A DNA stretch of 64,000 bases from Coriaria nepalensis. Lineage: Eukaryota; Streptophyta; Magnoliopsida; Cucurbitales; Coriariaceae. The translations under genes and the position numbers were made by a program. The notes below the pieces were generated by a model. It saw nothing but the letters and a program-made list of their open reading frames with translations. It made no database searches and was not told the DNA's origin. Below are positions 18,831 through 30,782 of this stretch, one piece after another; the first letter of the stretch is position 1, and each line of letters begins with the position of its first letter. Location: assembly GCA_027186245.1 (NCBI GenBank), contig CP114500.1, positions 6,954,001 to 7,018,000 on the forward strand. Reading direction: 5' to 3'.

Positions 18831-19545
18831 TATTGTTGAAAAATCGAGATGAGTCAATTTATATATCAATTGCTTTGATTGAAGAAAAAATATATAATAA
18901 TATTTTTTGATAAATAGCTTATTTTACATTTTGAAGTGTAGCAACTATGATTTCACATTTTGATATTAGATATAAATACGATACAAATACATAGTCATCC
19001 ATTATAAAGCATCGGGTGCTTCATAGTGTGAGATACAGTAATAATAAATCATAAGATCCAATTAAGAAAATATGACTTCATGTCAATAATATGACGTAAA
19101 TGTACAGAAATTTATGATGCTTTATTAACATTTCTGTCACATGATTTACTCTAAATGTTGTTTTGTTGTTTATCATCATTCATGATGCTATCTCTATTAT
19201 GTTGTTTTGTTAAAATTATAAATTTGTTGTCAAATTATTAAAATTATATAAATAAATATTTAAATATCCAACTGTAAAATTAAAAACTTGAGTAAAATGT
19301 ACTTTATAGCTTTGAATTTTTATTTTATTTTATTTTATTTTATTTTATTTTATTAGGTTGTTGACACATGGAATATATTTATTCATGATGAAAGAATAAA
19401 AATAAAATTAGACCATATATTAATATCACATGAAGGATATTTAACAGATAAAAGTTAGAATCACACACAAAAGTACAAAAATACAAGTAGAAGTAGAAAT
19501 AGAATTATAGAACAACATCTAAACAAATTATACAAGAAACACTTG
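18831..19545. other. AT-rich spacer between kinase relic and PPR gene
   Basis: No gene seen. It includes a TTTTA pentanucleotide repeat of about seven units (19317-19354) and, close to 19500, the likely 3' UTR of the minus-strand PPR gene. Confidence 0.7.
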
Positions 19546-21471
19546 TCATGAACCAACAACAAACTTGGGAGACTTCCTTCTCTTGACCCTTTTCTTCATC
19601 ATTTCAGCCCACCTCACAATAACATTAGAGGCTTCAAACTTACCAGAAAACCTGATCTTCTGAGCCAACTCCTCAAGTATGTCTGGTTTTCCAGCTCGAG
19701 AGAAATCAGCAGCAAACTTGTTGTAATCGATCTGAGGAGCTTTCATTCCTCTCTCTATCATCTCTTCTATATACTTGTATGCCTCTCCAGATCTTCCATC
19801 ACTTATAAGCCCTCCAATCAGCACGGTATAAGAATTATCATCCGGACAAAGCCCGTTTCGTTTTAACTCATTCCATACCTCCATACCCATCTCGTAATTT
19901 CTTACTTGAAAATAAGACTTCATCATCATATTATAAGTATGTATAGATGCCTCAATTCCACTTTCAATCATCTTCTTGTATATTCTTGCTGCATCATCTG
20001 GCATTTTCTGACTTGTCATCAATTTGATAAGAGAATTATAGGTCCGTGCATCAGCTGGGCAACCTTTTTCTTTCATTTCCTTTAAAAGAGAAGGGATCAA
20101 GTCCATTCTTTTCTGATTTCCAAACCCTATAATCAAACAAGTATAAACAGCAGAATCAGGGGAGCATCCAGCTTCAAGCATTTCATTGAAATACTCTGCT
20201 GCTTCATTCATCTTTCTATGCTTGCAGTAATCTCGGATTAGAATCGTGTAGCTCCTGACATTAGGAGACGGGCCCTTTGCTCTCATGAGCTCAAAGAATT
20301 TGATCGCATCAGACCTTTTCTGACATTTTAATAAGCCTTCAAGCATAGTATTGTGAGCTATGATATCGGGCTTCAACCCATTATCAATCATCTCATTCCA
20401 TATCTTTCCAGCTTCTAACAGATTCTTCACCCTGCACCAACCATTAAGCAAAACTGAATAAGTTTTCAAGTTCGGTGTAAATCTTCCCTTTAATTTCTCA
20501 AACACAGCTTGGGCTTCTTTTCCAAGTTTCGCCCTTCCAAGTGAATCAAGCAAGCAATTGATAGTGTCTACACCAACTTTATACTTGTATTTCTTCATCA
20601 GCTCGAAAATCCCAACTGCCTTCTTCCTCTCTTTTGCTGCAGCAAATGCTTGGAAAGAAATGGTGAATGTCTCCATTGTTAATAGTCCTTTCTCACCCAT
20701 TTCTTCAAGAATCACGACCATGGTTTCGAATTGTCTAGTCTTTCCCAATATGGACATCATTGAATTGTAAGTCCTGGAATTATGTTCATAACCTGGCTTT
20801 TCCCCTGCCCAGCAAAAGAATCGAAATGCAGGTTTTCTCGCCTGTTTGAACCGTTCCAACACCTCTATAACTAAATCATGAGATAAATTGATTCCACATT
20901 CATCAAGTACTGCCTCCATGTTCCTATCTAGGGCAAACAACTCGTCAATCACCTTGCATACTCTATCAACCTCATCTGGATCTGCTCTTGAATTAACCCT
21001 AGAACCTCCATAAGTATCATCCTCACTCATACAACCCTCCCTAATTTCAATTCCATCATCGGAATCGTGATCGCTATCACTAACATTTGAAAATCCTCTA
21101 AAACTTAAATTCGAGGTTGGAATAATCAACAATTTTTCTTGTAGAGTAAGGAGTGAAGAGGTGTGTGGCAGAAGAGACGGACTTTTACAGTGAGGATGAT
21201 AGAGACTACAATGATGAGAAGAATGAAACATACGAGGCAAGGGCAGAGAGCTACCAGTAGGCACGAACACTTGGATTCTCTGATTTCGTCTTTCTCGTCC
21301 CAGCGGTGGTCGTCTCTGATAGAGAGAGCGTAGCTCGGCGGTGGTAGAGCAGTAGCCATTGAAGATTGTAGGATAGAGTGGATGGGATGGTTGAGTGATG
21401 TAGAGGAAGGTAGAGAATGTGAGCTTTCGAAAAGTTAGACTAGAAGACATTGATCCGCCATGAATGAGCAT
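19546..21471 (-). CDS. P-class pentatricopeptide repeat protein
   Basis: Single-exon 641-aa protein, typical of plant PPR genes. After a Ser/Arg-rich, acid-poor N-terminus compatible with an organelle (probably mitochondrial) presequence and an acidic linker, about eleven to twelve degenerate 35-residue helical repeats run from about residue 225 to 600, for example TYSVLLNGWCRVKNLLEAGK, SYTILIRDYCKHRKMNEAAE and TYNSLIKLM. There is no E, DYW or SMR domain, so it is P class. Such proteins bind single-stranded organelle RNA and affect its splicing, processing or translation; the target cannot be read from the sequence. It resembles the At3g62470/At3g62540 group as I recall it. A second in-frame ATG at 21450 is an alternative start. 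The C-terminus is basic (KKRVKRRKSPK). Confidence 0.93.
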   Translation of the reverse strand: MLIHGGSMSSSLTFRKLTFSTFLYITQPSHPLYPTIFNGYCSTTAELRSLYQRRPPLGRERRNQRIQVFVPTGSSLPLPRMFHSSHHCSLYHPHCKSPSLLPHTSSLLTLQEKLLIIPTSNLSFRGFSNVSDSDHDSDDGIEIREGCMSEDDTYGGSRVNSRADPDEVDRVCKVIDELFALDRNMEAVLDECGINLSHDLVIEVLERFKQARKPAFRFFCWAGEKPGYEHNSRTYNSMMSILGKTRQFETMVVILEEMGEKGLLTMETFTISFQAFAAAKERKKAVGIFELMKKYKYKVGVDTINCLLDSLGRAKLGKEAQAVFEKLKGRFTPNLKTYSVLLNGWCRVKNLLEAGKIWNEMIDNGLKPDIIAHNTMLEGLLKCQKRSDAIKFFELMRAKGPSPNVRSYTILIRDYCKHRKMNEAAEYFNEMLEAGCSPDSAVYTCLIIGFGNQKRMDLIPSLLKEMKEKGCPADARTYNSLIKLMTSQKMPDDAARIYKKMIESGIEASIHTYNMMMKSYFQVRNYEMGMEVWNELKRNGLCPDDNSYTVLIGGLISDGRSGEAYKYIEEMIERGMKAPQIDYNKFAADFSRAGKPDILEELAQKIRFSGKFEASNVIVRWAEMMKKRVKRRKSPKFVVGS

Positions 21472-22412
21472 GCGGAGAGATTTAAGGAGCTCGACTTCAA
21501 TCGCTGCGTTGTGGTGGTTAGTAGTGGTAGAAGGTGGAAGTGAACTGTGGGCCGGCGAGACAGAGAGAAAGAGGAGAGAGAAGAGAGCAGCAGGCCAGCA
21601 GCAGCAGCAGCAGTCAGTCAGAGAGGGAGATCGATGTGGTTGAAGTTGGGCCTTTAGTGGGCCATAAGATGGAGAGGAGAAGCCTGTTTCAATGCAGTTT
21701 GATAGGCCCGTTTCTGGTTAGTAAATTATAATTTAAACCCCTATAGTTTACTATAACTAGAATAAACTCCCCGAGAACATCTCCATTTTTACAAAACTAA
21801 GATTTTTTTTTTTTTTTGGGTCCAAAATTCAAACTAAGACAAACCCCAATTTTTACATGTATGTCATATTTACTGATATGGCATGTATGAATAAATAATA
21901 GAAAAAGTTTTTTTTTTCTTAAATAACCACCTCTTACTTATGTTATTATATTTTTCTACCCCTAACTTACAATTTTTTTTTATCTTCAATTATTGACTTT
22001 ATAGATTTTTTAAGGTAACTTAGAATTGCAGATTTACTCTGGTAAACAGTGTTAAACTGTTAAGAGTTATGAGGTCAATTTTTCAGTAGTTTCAACATCT
22101 AACTAACAAACACAAAGGTGGTTGTTTGGTGGTAGCTCAAACAAACTTGTCCTCTTAAAGTGAATATATCTATCCATCATTCTAAATTAACTCTATCTAA
22201 TCATACTCCTTTGCATCCAGTAAAAAGCTAGAAACAACAAATTTTACGACATTTTTCATTAATATATAAATACACCCCCAAAAAAAACAGGGGAATTCTT
22301 TAATAAAATTTAAAAATAAAATAAATAAAATAAAATAAAAGCTTCCAAACTGTTGTTCCCCATCATTCTTCTTCTTCTTCTTCTTCGATTGTTATGTACG
22401 GAACACATGATA
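21472..22412. other. PPR promoter side and RING-CH 3' flank
   Basis: No gene seen. A (CAG)n run at about 21596-21612 and GA-rich DNA lie just upstream of the PPR ATG and are likely 5' UTR or promoter. Poly-T and poly-A tracts occur near 21801, 21908 and 22276. A (CTT)7 repeat at 22367-22386 lies immediately 3' of the RING-CH stop codon. Confidence 0.65.
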
Positions 22413-23863
22413 TTAATATCTCGTCATATGGTTTTGAATCGCCGTGATTGTTCGCATTACTATGTACATTGGAAAAATGATACCAATTGATCTTAGAATA
22501 AGTACCTGCAAAAATGTATACATTATTTCCTTCATTGATTATAATTAAAATGCAATACTAACAACAATATGTATCCCGTTACTCACGGTGAGAAGCGAAA
22601 ACGGGTAGCCACCGGATCCGACGGTAAGCACGACAAAGGTATGTCTTACGAGCATGACTACTGTAAACTGCAACAACAATATCAATAATATGATTAATTA
22701 TCAACTAATTTACTTATATTAATTATACTTGAGGAACCGTTAAGATTGGTGGGTTGGTGACCTATATTGCTATTACCCTATAACACTAGGAATGACTAAT
22801 TATACATATTTTAGTAATTAATTAGTATTGGTAAAATGCCAAACTCTAGCACTAAATGGATGGAGTTCACATATCACATGTTGTAATAAGATTTCAATTA
22901 GTTCTGGATTAGAAATTGCTAAAAAAACTTACGAGTAAAGCAAGTGATCGACAATAGGATGCTCGTCTATCAGCCGCAGAGGCGCACATGTTGTACTCGG
23001 TTCGAACGGATAATCCTTCTTCCATGGCCGCGAATGTCGGGCTTTCCGGGTTATCATGCTCTCTTGTTTGAATTTGCAGGCTGTAATAGTACATATTAAG
23101 TAATGAGTAGTCGTAAGAAAGAAAGATAATTGGGAGGAAAGGCCTTGTTGTGGAATTAGAATAAGTTTCATTTCTTGAGGGGGAGGGAACTGATTGATTG
23201 TAAGGAACGTTTGGCTTATACTCAAAGAGAAATGCTTACTACAAATTACATGGCAAATAAGTAAATACATGGAAGAATAGATATGCCTTTACCTGTATAT
23301 CTCCCCTGCCATTACTGGTTGAGGTTTCTTCGAAGGTGCAGTATATCCCGGTTCAAAGCTCTGCAAGGAGAGAGAGAGAGAGAGAGAGTCGAGACGTGGA
23401 CTTCGGTTTTATCGTTTCAGAAACAAAAAACTAAACCAACTCAAATTTGTAGAAGTAAAATCCGTAAAACAGATGCCAGAAGAAAAAAAAAAGGCTCAAA
23501 CCTGGAGACAGATTTCACAGATTGTGTTTCCCTTCTCGTTACACCATCTTTGGATACAATCCCTGTGAGCAAACTTAACAACACAGGAACCAAAACTAAT
23601 TAACAGTTTTTGAAATGAAACCAAAAGAGAAAAGAAAACCAGAATACAAAACAGAGGAAGTGAACAGAAAACAGGAAACAAAAACCAGAAAACAAAAACC
23701 AGAAAACAGAGTTTCTGTTAACTACCTTAACGGTTCCTGAACATGAACAAGGCGATTCCAAGCTTCTAGAAGTTCCGGATTCGTCTTCATGGCAAATTCT
23801 ACAGACTTGAATTGAATAAGAATTGGATTCGAAGGAATCCAGAAACAGTACAACGTCTCCCAT
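22413..23863 (-). CDS. RING-CH (RINGv) membrane E3 ubiquitin ligase
   Basis: Predicted six-exon gene of about 199 aa. Minus-strand exons in transcription order: 23863-23726, 23573-23502, 23360-23293, 23080-22933, 22667-22587, 22505-22413. The N-terminus MGDVVLF leads into a C4HC3 RING-CH domain (about residues 21-70: [37 protein letters not shown]), then PGYTAP and a basic/acidic linker. Two hydrophobic segments at the C-terminus (about 145-190) are consistent with membrane anchoring. MARCH-type ligases ubiquitinate membrane proteins. In plants this DUF3675-bearing group includes the PITCHOUN proteins, and At4g02075 (PIT1) lies next to SAR1 in Arabidopsis as recalled. The start is the ATG at 23863; no in-frame ATG lies just upstream. 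It is divergent from SAR1 across 2.6 kb. Confidence 0.9.
23364..23388. repeat. GA microsatellite in RING-CH intron 2
   Basis: About ten GA dinucleotides lie immediately upstream (in gene orientation) of the intron 2 acceptor, so on the coding strand this is a CT tract that can act as the polypyrimidine tract. Confidence 0.8.
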
Positions 23864-26434
23864 CTTTTTATTCAAAATCTAAAAATCCTCTGTTCTTTGT
23901 TTTTCTTTAAAGATGCCTCTGTTCTCCAGAAAAAAAAAAAAAAAAAAAACTCCCTCTCCTCTATCTTACTCGTCTCGGTTTCTGAATTATATGGACCTTT
24001 AAATAAAAAAAGTGTGTAGAGAATGTGAATTTCCAAATATACCCCCATACTTTATGGTTCAGAAGTTGGATTTTTCCTTCTGTTCTTTTCTTTCTTCTTA
24101 AATTTTGGATATTTTCTTAATAATATATGTATAATAATAATTAATAATCCCAAGAAGCTGTACGAACCAAAAGTGGACCACAGGGCGAGCTTACGCGTTT
24201 TGAATGCAATAAATATCAAATATGGTCATAAAAAAAGGTGGCATACATCTCGACTCGGCCCGAGTCAAAGAAGAAGCTTCATTTCCATACTTCACAGCCT
24301 CTGTGTGTGTTTAGCTTGTTTGATTCTTAAGAATTTGGTTTTTATGAATGCAGTGCACGACCAAGTCATAACCTTTGACTCATAGTAAATGTAGTGGCTT
24401 GATTGATAAATAATGTCGATCTCGTTCCCTCTACGGTCACATTTTAAATTAAAATTTATCATAATTATATTATTATAAAACATATTCTTATAAAATGTAT
24501 ATATATATATATAATCAATTTAATATTAAATTAATATATAATAATATTTAGAGAATTATATTTAAAATTATGTTTGATATTTTGTCGGATATGAGTGGGA
24601 AGTAAGTTTTATTTTTGGTGAGAAGATGGTGCCAAACGGTACATAAAATTAGATATAAATCATTTCCTTTCACTTTAGGTTGGTGTCGGACCTTATTACA
24701 GGAAAAGAAAAAACCAAAAACCAAAAACAAACAAACATTCGAGTATTTCAGGAGGGCAGGGCATGTCTTTCAACCATAATGAATAAGATCGGGCATTTTC
24801 CATCAAAACTAAGATCTTAAATCAATATTTGTCCATGGGTATTATGGGCCCCACTCCCCCTTATAAGAGGATTTAAGATATATCATGATTATTTTATATA
24901 TTCGTTAAGGATGCTGACGTGTCCGGTACGTGTTTATCCTTCTTTTGATCTTATCATTTTTTTAGGCTCACAAGTCACAAGAATAGCCAACAAAGAGTAA
25001 GAGTGAGACTGATGAAACCATGAAACTGACTTGTGTTTCTGGAATTTTCGTTTTGAACTTCGGAGAAAGCAAAAAATCAAATAATAATAATTCAATGTTT
25101 ACAAGCAAAGTGGTCGGCGCTAACGTGCGCAGGCGGCGTCGTGTTAGACATTGCTGAGTGGTGTCCATTTCCACGTCTCTTCTGAATTATTAATTTAATA
25201 TATAGTATTCGTAAATTATTATTGACAATAGAAGTTTAGTAGTTACTTTTTCGAGAATTCGAGACACGTTGACGGTGACGGTGACGGTGACGGTGACGTT
25301 ACATACTTGAATGTATCTACAGTATTAAGATTATGCAGCTAAAATAGAGAGTGATTAGAATAAGGGCCACGTACGGCGTGTTATATTTTAGGGCTGCTGC
25401 CACCTCCTTTACAAAACATTAACTTGTTACTCTCTATTTTTCTTATGAAATGATTGTGTCGGTGTTTAAATTATAAATTTTATTAATTAAATATATATAT
25501 TTTTTAATCTTTATACCCTTCGTTAAATCTTCCATTGCATGTGAGTAATCAAATTATTACTTAATTTGGGATTTTTGTTAAGCTATATTAATCCTAATTT
25601 TAATATATAGTTTTTTAACCCACTAGGGCTTGTTATCTCTTACTTAGGAATGAATCTATCACAAAATCCAATCGCCTTTAATAAGCTACTCTTCGTAAAT
25701 ATTAAATGAATAATCTTTAATTGACAGAGAAATAAAATTCTTAGATGTCGGATCAATTTTAGATGTTAAGAGTGCATTTGTTCGATTTTTTCGGCCTCGA
25801 AATGCCGTTTTCGACATTCCAAATGCAGTTTCGATATTTTATCTAATCAAATGAGTTTTATGATAAATAATATACCTCTAAGAGCTGAATTGATTATATC
25901 GATTTTTATTTTATTTTATTTTATTATTTATAATAATTTGTAATCATAGTTTACAAATCCGTATTATATAATAATAAATTTATAAAAAATAAATTACACG
26001 ATAATTATAATTAATCTTTTTATGTGATTCGGGGCTAATTCTACGGCCCAATTCTGTATTGATTATCGGCCTTCTGATTGGGCTCAGTTTCGATTTTGGG
26101 CTCGGACGATCCTGCGCAAAACCACAAAATTTGGAGCGAGTCTATAAAAAAATTGCGTCCAAAAAGCAAACCAAGAAATCCGGCAGTTTCACTTCGACCC
26201 TCGAAGCGGACAAAAACCGAAATCGCTCGGTTGCGTTCGCGTTCCCATTTAACTCTTCCTGTAGTTTTTCGTTCCCCCATCTCTAGGTATCGGAGGTGAA
26301 AGACGGAACTTTCTTCTTCTTTGCGGGGTCCTTGATTCGGACGATTTCGCTTCGTCATCCTCTCTTCTGAGCTAGATCGTAGTAGATCCGATCAATTATA
26401 TTTGGTTTCTGGATCCGATTGAACTTGGTCGAAC
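23864..26434. other. Divergent promoter region between RING-CH and SAR1
   Basis: About 2.6 kb with no convincing gene. It contains a poly-A block (23931-23949), a TA run (24499-24512), a TGACGTGT word (24915-24922), a TGACG hexamer array (25270-25299), TTTTA repeats (25903-25923) and, from about 26100, the GC-richer SAR1 5' region with CTTCTTCTTC-type pyrimidine tracts. Confidence 0.65.
25270..25299 (+). promoter_or_regulatory. Five tandem TGACG motifs at 6-bp spacing
   Basis: TGACG starts at 25270, 25276, 25282, 25288 and 25294, a perfect TGACGG hexamer repeat ending in TGACGTTA. TGACG is the core of as-1-like sites bound by TGA-class bZIP factors. The array is about 1.1 kb upstream of SAR1 and 1.4 kb upstream of the divergent RING-CH gene. 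A 6-bp period is tighter than the natural as-1 spacing, so it may simply be a minisatellite. Confidence 0.6.
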
Positions 26435-28553
26435 ATGTTCCTACTGGATTGGTTCTATGGCGTCTTGGCCTCGCTCGGTCTCTGGCAGAAAGAGGCTAAG
26501 ATTTTGTTTCTAGGCCTCGATAATGCCGGAAAGACTACCTTGCTTCACATGTTGAAGGATGAGGTTCTCTCTCTCTTTCTCTTCTCTCATTTTAACTTTC
26601 CAATAATGATTTTCACTTCGTACAGTCCGTAAATATATTATTTTCTTCTGATTTTATTGTAATTAGAGGTATCCTGAGCTTTCATTTAGTTCAGAGTCCA
26701 TAGGATCCATTAGTGTGTTTACGTTTATCATTAATTCGCCTGATTGAGCTGATATATGTGTCTTCTACAAGAAAATTGGTTGGCGGAAAAATTCTCTGGA
26801 TAATGGAACCGTACCATGCAAATTATACATAGACAGATCTGAAAAGCAGAGAAAAGTATATTAGCTAGAACGAATACTTGACCCACACGTAGTGATACGT
26901 TTGAATCAGTGAAAATTATTTGATTTCAAATTTCCTACTTATGTCTAGCTTCTTTGCTATATAATCAAATAAATGGCAGTGTTACATTTGTGATATTTTT
27001 TCTTTGATTGGCTTTCAGAGATTAGTTCAGCATCAGCCAACGCAGTACCCTACGTCAGAGGAGTTGAGTATTGGGAAAATTAAGTTCAAGGCCTTTGATT
27101 TGGGGGGCCATCAGATAGCTCGCAGAGTTTGGAAGGATTACTATGCCAAGGTAAATTTACAATATTCAAGCCAAGCATGTGGCATAGGAATTGTCAGATT
27201 AACTCTTTGACTGATCTATAATTGAGGTTTCTCTGCCTTCTTTGGTTTTATAATCCTCTTTTTACAGGCCATTAACTTATATCATGTTTTTTTTACAATG
27301 TTTTAATTGACCCACATAAATTGTAATCCACGTTTTGTTAATATTTCAACGATAAATCTTGTTTTTGGTATAAGATTTTTGGTCTTTTGAAGAGTTTGTA
27401 AGGTTGTGCCTGAGACATGCATCATTTAAATAGATAAAGGCCTCGTGCTGTGGTATCTTTCCTTAGGTATGATATTGTTGGGTTAAAAGATGTCTTGGGA
27501 ATTACATTTTTCCGAGCAGTTGATGTTACACAAAAAAAAAAGGGTATATTTTCTGCTTTCTTTAAAATAATATAGTTAATCAGATATCCAACCAGTATGC
27601 GGTCCTGAAGTATGTATCTGATTGATCCAAATACTTTAAATGCTTACAATATTCCTGTCTTTGGAGTAATTTTCTCCCTTTCACTTATCTCGGTAGTTAT
27701 ATAAAAAGTGAAGGTGCTTTGTTTAGCAATGGAATAAAGTTGAATTACATTTGTAGTGATTTTTCTCCCTAGAGTGAACCTTCACGGTTCCCTCTCTCTC
27801 TCTCTCTCTCCATATTTAATATTCTCATTTTACAAAATTGGAACTTCGCCAAGTTTCTAGTGCATTTTCTCTTAAAATTGTCGTACTGTTGGTTGTAGCT
27901 GTGTAGATTTTTCAGATCTAGAAATTTATGCCCGTCAGGTTGATTCCTCTAGGTAAAGGATAGAGGGATTCTTCTTTGCTAAATGAGGCAATAAAAACAT
28001 TAAATGATACTCTAAGTTTTAAAGCCAACTGAGCTCATAGGCCTTTTCTGGAGGACACTGTACTTTGGATTTCCATGGATCTAAATCTTCATTATCTTAC
28101 CTACATTTTCCAGTGATTTCCAAGTTTAGAGATGGATTTACTACATATGTTATGGGGCTCATCCTCTAGACTTCTATACAGAAAACACTAGAACAAGGCT
28201 GGTAAAACGTGTGTGTGTCTCCCTCATTACAGGTAGATGCTGTAGTATACCTGGTGGATGCCTGTGACAAGGAGAGATTTGCAGAATCAAAAAAGGAACT
28301 GGATGCGCTTCTCTCAGATGAGGCACTAGCCAATGTCCCTTTCCTAGTTTTGGGGAACAAGATCGACATACCTTATGCTACCTCAGAAGATGAATTAAGG
28401 TACCACCTTGGGCTGACTAATTTCACCACTGGCAAGGGCAAGGTGAACCTAGCAGACTCAAATGTCCGCCCCTTGGAGGTATTCATGTGCAGCATTGTCC
28501 GCAAAATGGGTTACGGAGATGGCTTCAAGTGGATGTCACAGTACATCAAGTAA
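26435..28553 (+). CDS. SAR1: SAR1 small GTPase, COPII coat initiator
   Basis: Three exons (26435-26563, 27019-27150, 28233-28553) give exactly 193 aa, the usual plant SAR1 length. The GTPase recruits SEC23/24 and SEC13/31 to endoplasmic reticulum exit sites and inserts its N-terminal amphipathic helix (MFLLDWFYG) in the membrane. Motifs: P-loop GLDNAGKT (27-34), switch I Thr at 51 (QPTQYPT), DLGGH with catalytic His at 74, NKID (129-132), and the C-terminal [14 protein letters not shown] block with MSQYIK at the end. There is no N-terminal Gly for myristoylation, as expected for SAR1 as opposed to ARF. Intron 2 is 1.08 kb, with a CT run at 27792-27811. Confidence 0.97.
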
Positions 28554-29874
28554 GTAAGGTCAGATTATAAACGTACTACTGCTCTTCATGAACAATGATA
28601 TCATCTCCCCCACCCCCGCTTTTCCCCCAAAAAGAAGAATCACGTTAGCTATGTCAACATTAATTTTTGTCCTAGTTTGATTCAGCAGCCTCTTACTGGC
28701 TTTTATCTGTTGGATGTTGTTATATTTGGATTGCAAAAAGGAGGTGGTAAATGTCACTGCTCTGTAAAATTTTACCGTGTGGCTACAAAAATTCTCGCTG
28801 CATTACTATAGTTGTGTTTATTAAATTTGCCTATCTGTTTCTACAATTCTAGTTGTTTTCTTTTTGAGTTTGCAAGTCTTAGTCTGTGTTATGGCACGAG
28901 AGCCGTTTCAACATCTTTGATAAGGCTTTGGTTCTAAAGCTTTTGTTTTCCGAAATTGAGCAATCGAACATAGATAAGTATTTTTGTAAGACGGGGCAAA
29001 CAGTGTGTTGTTGGTATCTCTAGTTTCATATCAAATCTTTGATGGTGGGTGGAACGGCAGGGAGACGATTGATGGTGTATGATAATGTTTCTGTCGGAAC
29101 CGATTCGCATGAAATATCGTGTGCGAAACGGGTGACAATAATTGCTGGCCCTATCGTTTGTCATACTTGGTACTCTACATACTAGTTCGATGATACATCT
29201 AGAAGGTTTCTCAAATTTCAAAATTCTTATGCCTTCAGCCTTCCAATCATCGCCTTTAATGGAAGCTGTAAAAATTCATGATTAGCAACTTGTAAGTGAG
29301 ACAGATGACCGGAAGCAATATTTGGGGCCGTAAAAACTGGGTTTTAATTAAAGTTTTTATATTTTCGATCTAAATTTTAATTTTAGATAAATTAAGGGTG
29401 GACAATACCCGTTACTAATTATTATAAGCATATTTAACAAGATAAGTAAGGTAGTGATAAGATATTAGTAAAAATTAATTTTTATCCACCTTAATTTTTA
29501 TTTAATATATTTTACCTCATTAACTTTTGTTTTTCGCTAAGTCGACCCCTATTTTTCTAAAACAAACAGCTTTAGAAATCCAATATAGGCCCCTATTTTT
29601 TGAAAACAAATTAATTTCTAATTTTGTATATTTTAACTTACTAGATCAATCTAAAAATTGTTCTAACTATTTATAATATATCATATTTATATTATTACTT
29701 CCCTCCTTTATTTTAATATATAAAAATATTATTTATTAAATAATATAACATATTAGAAATAATTGGCTTGATTTTCGAATTAATCTCGATTGTAGATTCG
29801 AATAAGGCAAATACTCTTGTTGTTGTTTGTACCCGATATGGGCAAATATTCCACTGAAGAACTCAAAAACTCTT

Positions 29875-29913
<39 letters not shown>

Positions 29914-30296
29914 ATTTATTCTTCTTCTTGTTTGGACCACATCCACCAGAAAATCAAAGTAGAAGTCGTCCACATCATTGAGTATTAAGCAAAAAAATAT
30001 CAAGAAAGAAGCTCAACCTCATGACCTCCCACGTAAAAAGACCCACAGTATCATCCGCGTAACTAACACCATCTCTTGTCCTCTTCCCCCAATGACAACT
30101 ACACAACTACTATTCTCTTGTCTGCCTTCTTCTTTCACAGTTAACTTTGACCCTTTCCTCCTCAACCTCACTCGCTCTCTCTCGCTCTCTCTCTCTCTCT
30201 AGATATATATATATATATATATAAGTATACACACATTAATTACTTTCAATCATAAACATTCACTCTCATTCTCTCTCTCTCTTAATTAATTTCATA
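28554..30296. other. Intergenic region SAR1 to first PADRE gene
   Basis: No gene seen. The first 250 bp are likely SAR1 3' UTR. From 29340 to 29760 the DNA is very AT-rich. CT microsatellites at 29879-29912 and 30173-30200, followed by a TA run to 30223, and CT again at 30270-30281 lie just before the PADRE start and are probably its promoter and 5' UTR. Confidence 0.65.
29879..29912. repeat. CT microsatellite
   Basis: About 16 perfect CT units, about 390 bp upstream of the first PADRE start codon. CT/GA repeats are frequent in plant core promoters and 5' UTRs. Confidence 0.85.
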
Positions 30297-30782
30297 ATGG
30301 GCATCTGTGTATCTAAGTGTTTCCACGTAAAATCCGACCGGCAAACGGCAAAGCTTCTCGACGCTGATGGAAGCAGGATCCGAGATGTCGACATACCTTT
30401 AAAAGCTGCAGAGCTCATGTTAGAGAACCCTGGACACGTAGTATGTCCGGTGGATGATTTGAAGCGGACTCGCTGGTTGTCGGCGATGCGGGCTGATGAC
30501 GATCTTTCGCGGGGGAAAATTTACTTGTTGGTTACGGTTGGGAGAGTTCATTCTAGGGTTTCGGAACCGGAGATGGAGAAGATAGAGGTGGCGTGTAATG
30601 AACGGAAGATTAGTAAGCCAACCGGTTCGAAGGTTGGACCGGAGACGGTGGTGGCGGATCGGCAGCTTGAAAAGGACGGGGAGGGAGGAGGGATCAGGAT
30701 TTTTGATGGTGGACTAGTTGGGGGGAAGGAGAATTATCACAAACGTTGGAATCCTGAATTACATACTATTTCTGAGGATTAA
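30297..30782 (+). CDS. PADRE/DUF4228 domain protein, putative N-myristoylated
   Basis: Intronless, 161 aa. It starts MGICVSKC, with Gly2 suited to N-myristoylation and Cys4/Cys8 for palmitoylation, suggesting plasma-membrane association. The PADRE/DUF4228 domain follows: KLLDADGSRIRDVDIPLKAA, ELMLENPGHVVC and a later GKIYLLVTVGRV core. The C-terminus ends in WNPELHTISED, the conserved W-x-P-x-L-x-T-I motif seen in this plant-only family. Family members respond to pathogen or abiotic stress, but the molecular function is unknown. The next gene, 1.2 kb downstream on the same strand, is a more divergent family member. GC content is higher than in the flanks, as is usual for these single-exon genes. 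Confidence 0.9.
   Translation: MGICVSKCFHVKSDRQTAKLLDADGSRIRDVDIPLKAAELMLENPGHVVCPVDDLKRTRWLSAMRADDDLSRGKIYLLVTVGRVHSRVSEPEMEKIEVACNERKISKPTGSKVGPETVVADRQLEKDGEGGGIRIFDGGLVGGKENYHKRWNPELHTISED

Noticed and set aside
21126..21359. 77-codon minus-strand frame with CSCLLVALCPCLVCFILL
   Set aside because: It overlaps the 5' part of the PPR gene in another frame; the PPR frame is clearly the coding one.
24968..25174. 68-codon open frame on the minus strand upstream of SAR1
   Set aside because: No domain, no homology I recognise, and it lies in a promoter region; the length is expected by chance.
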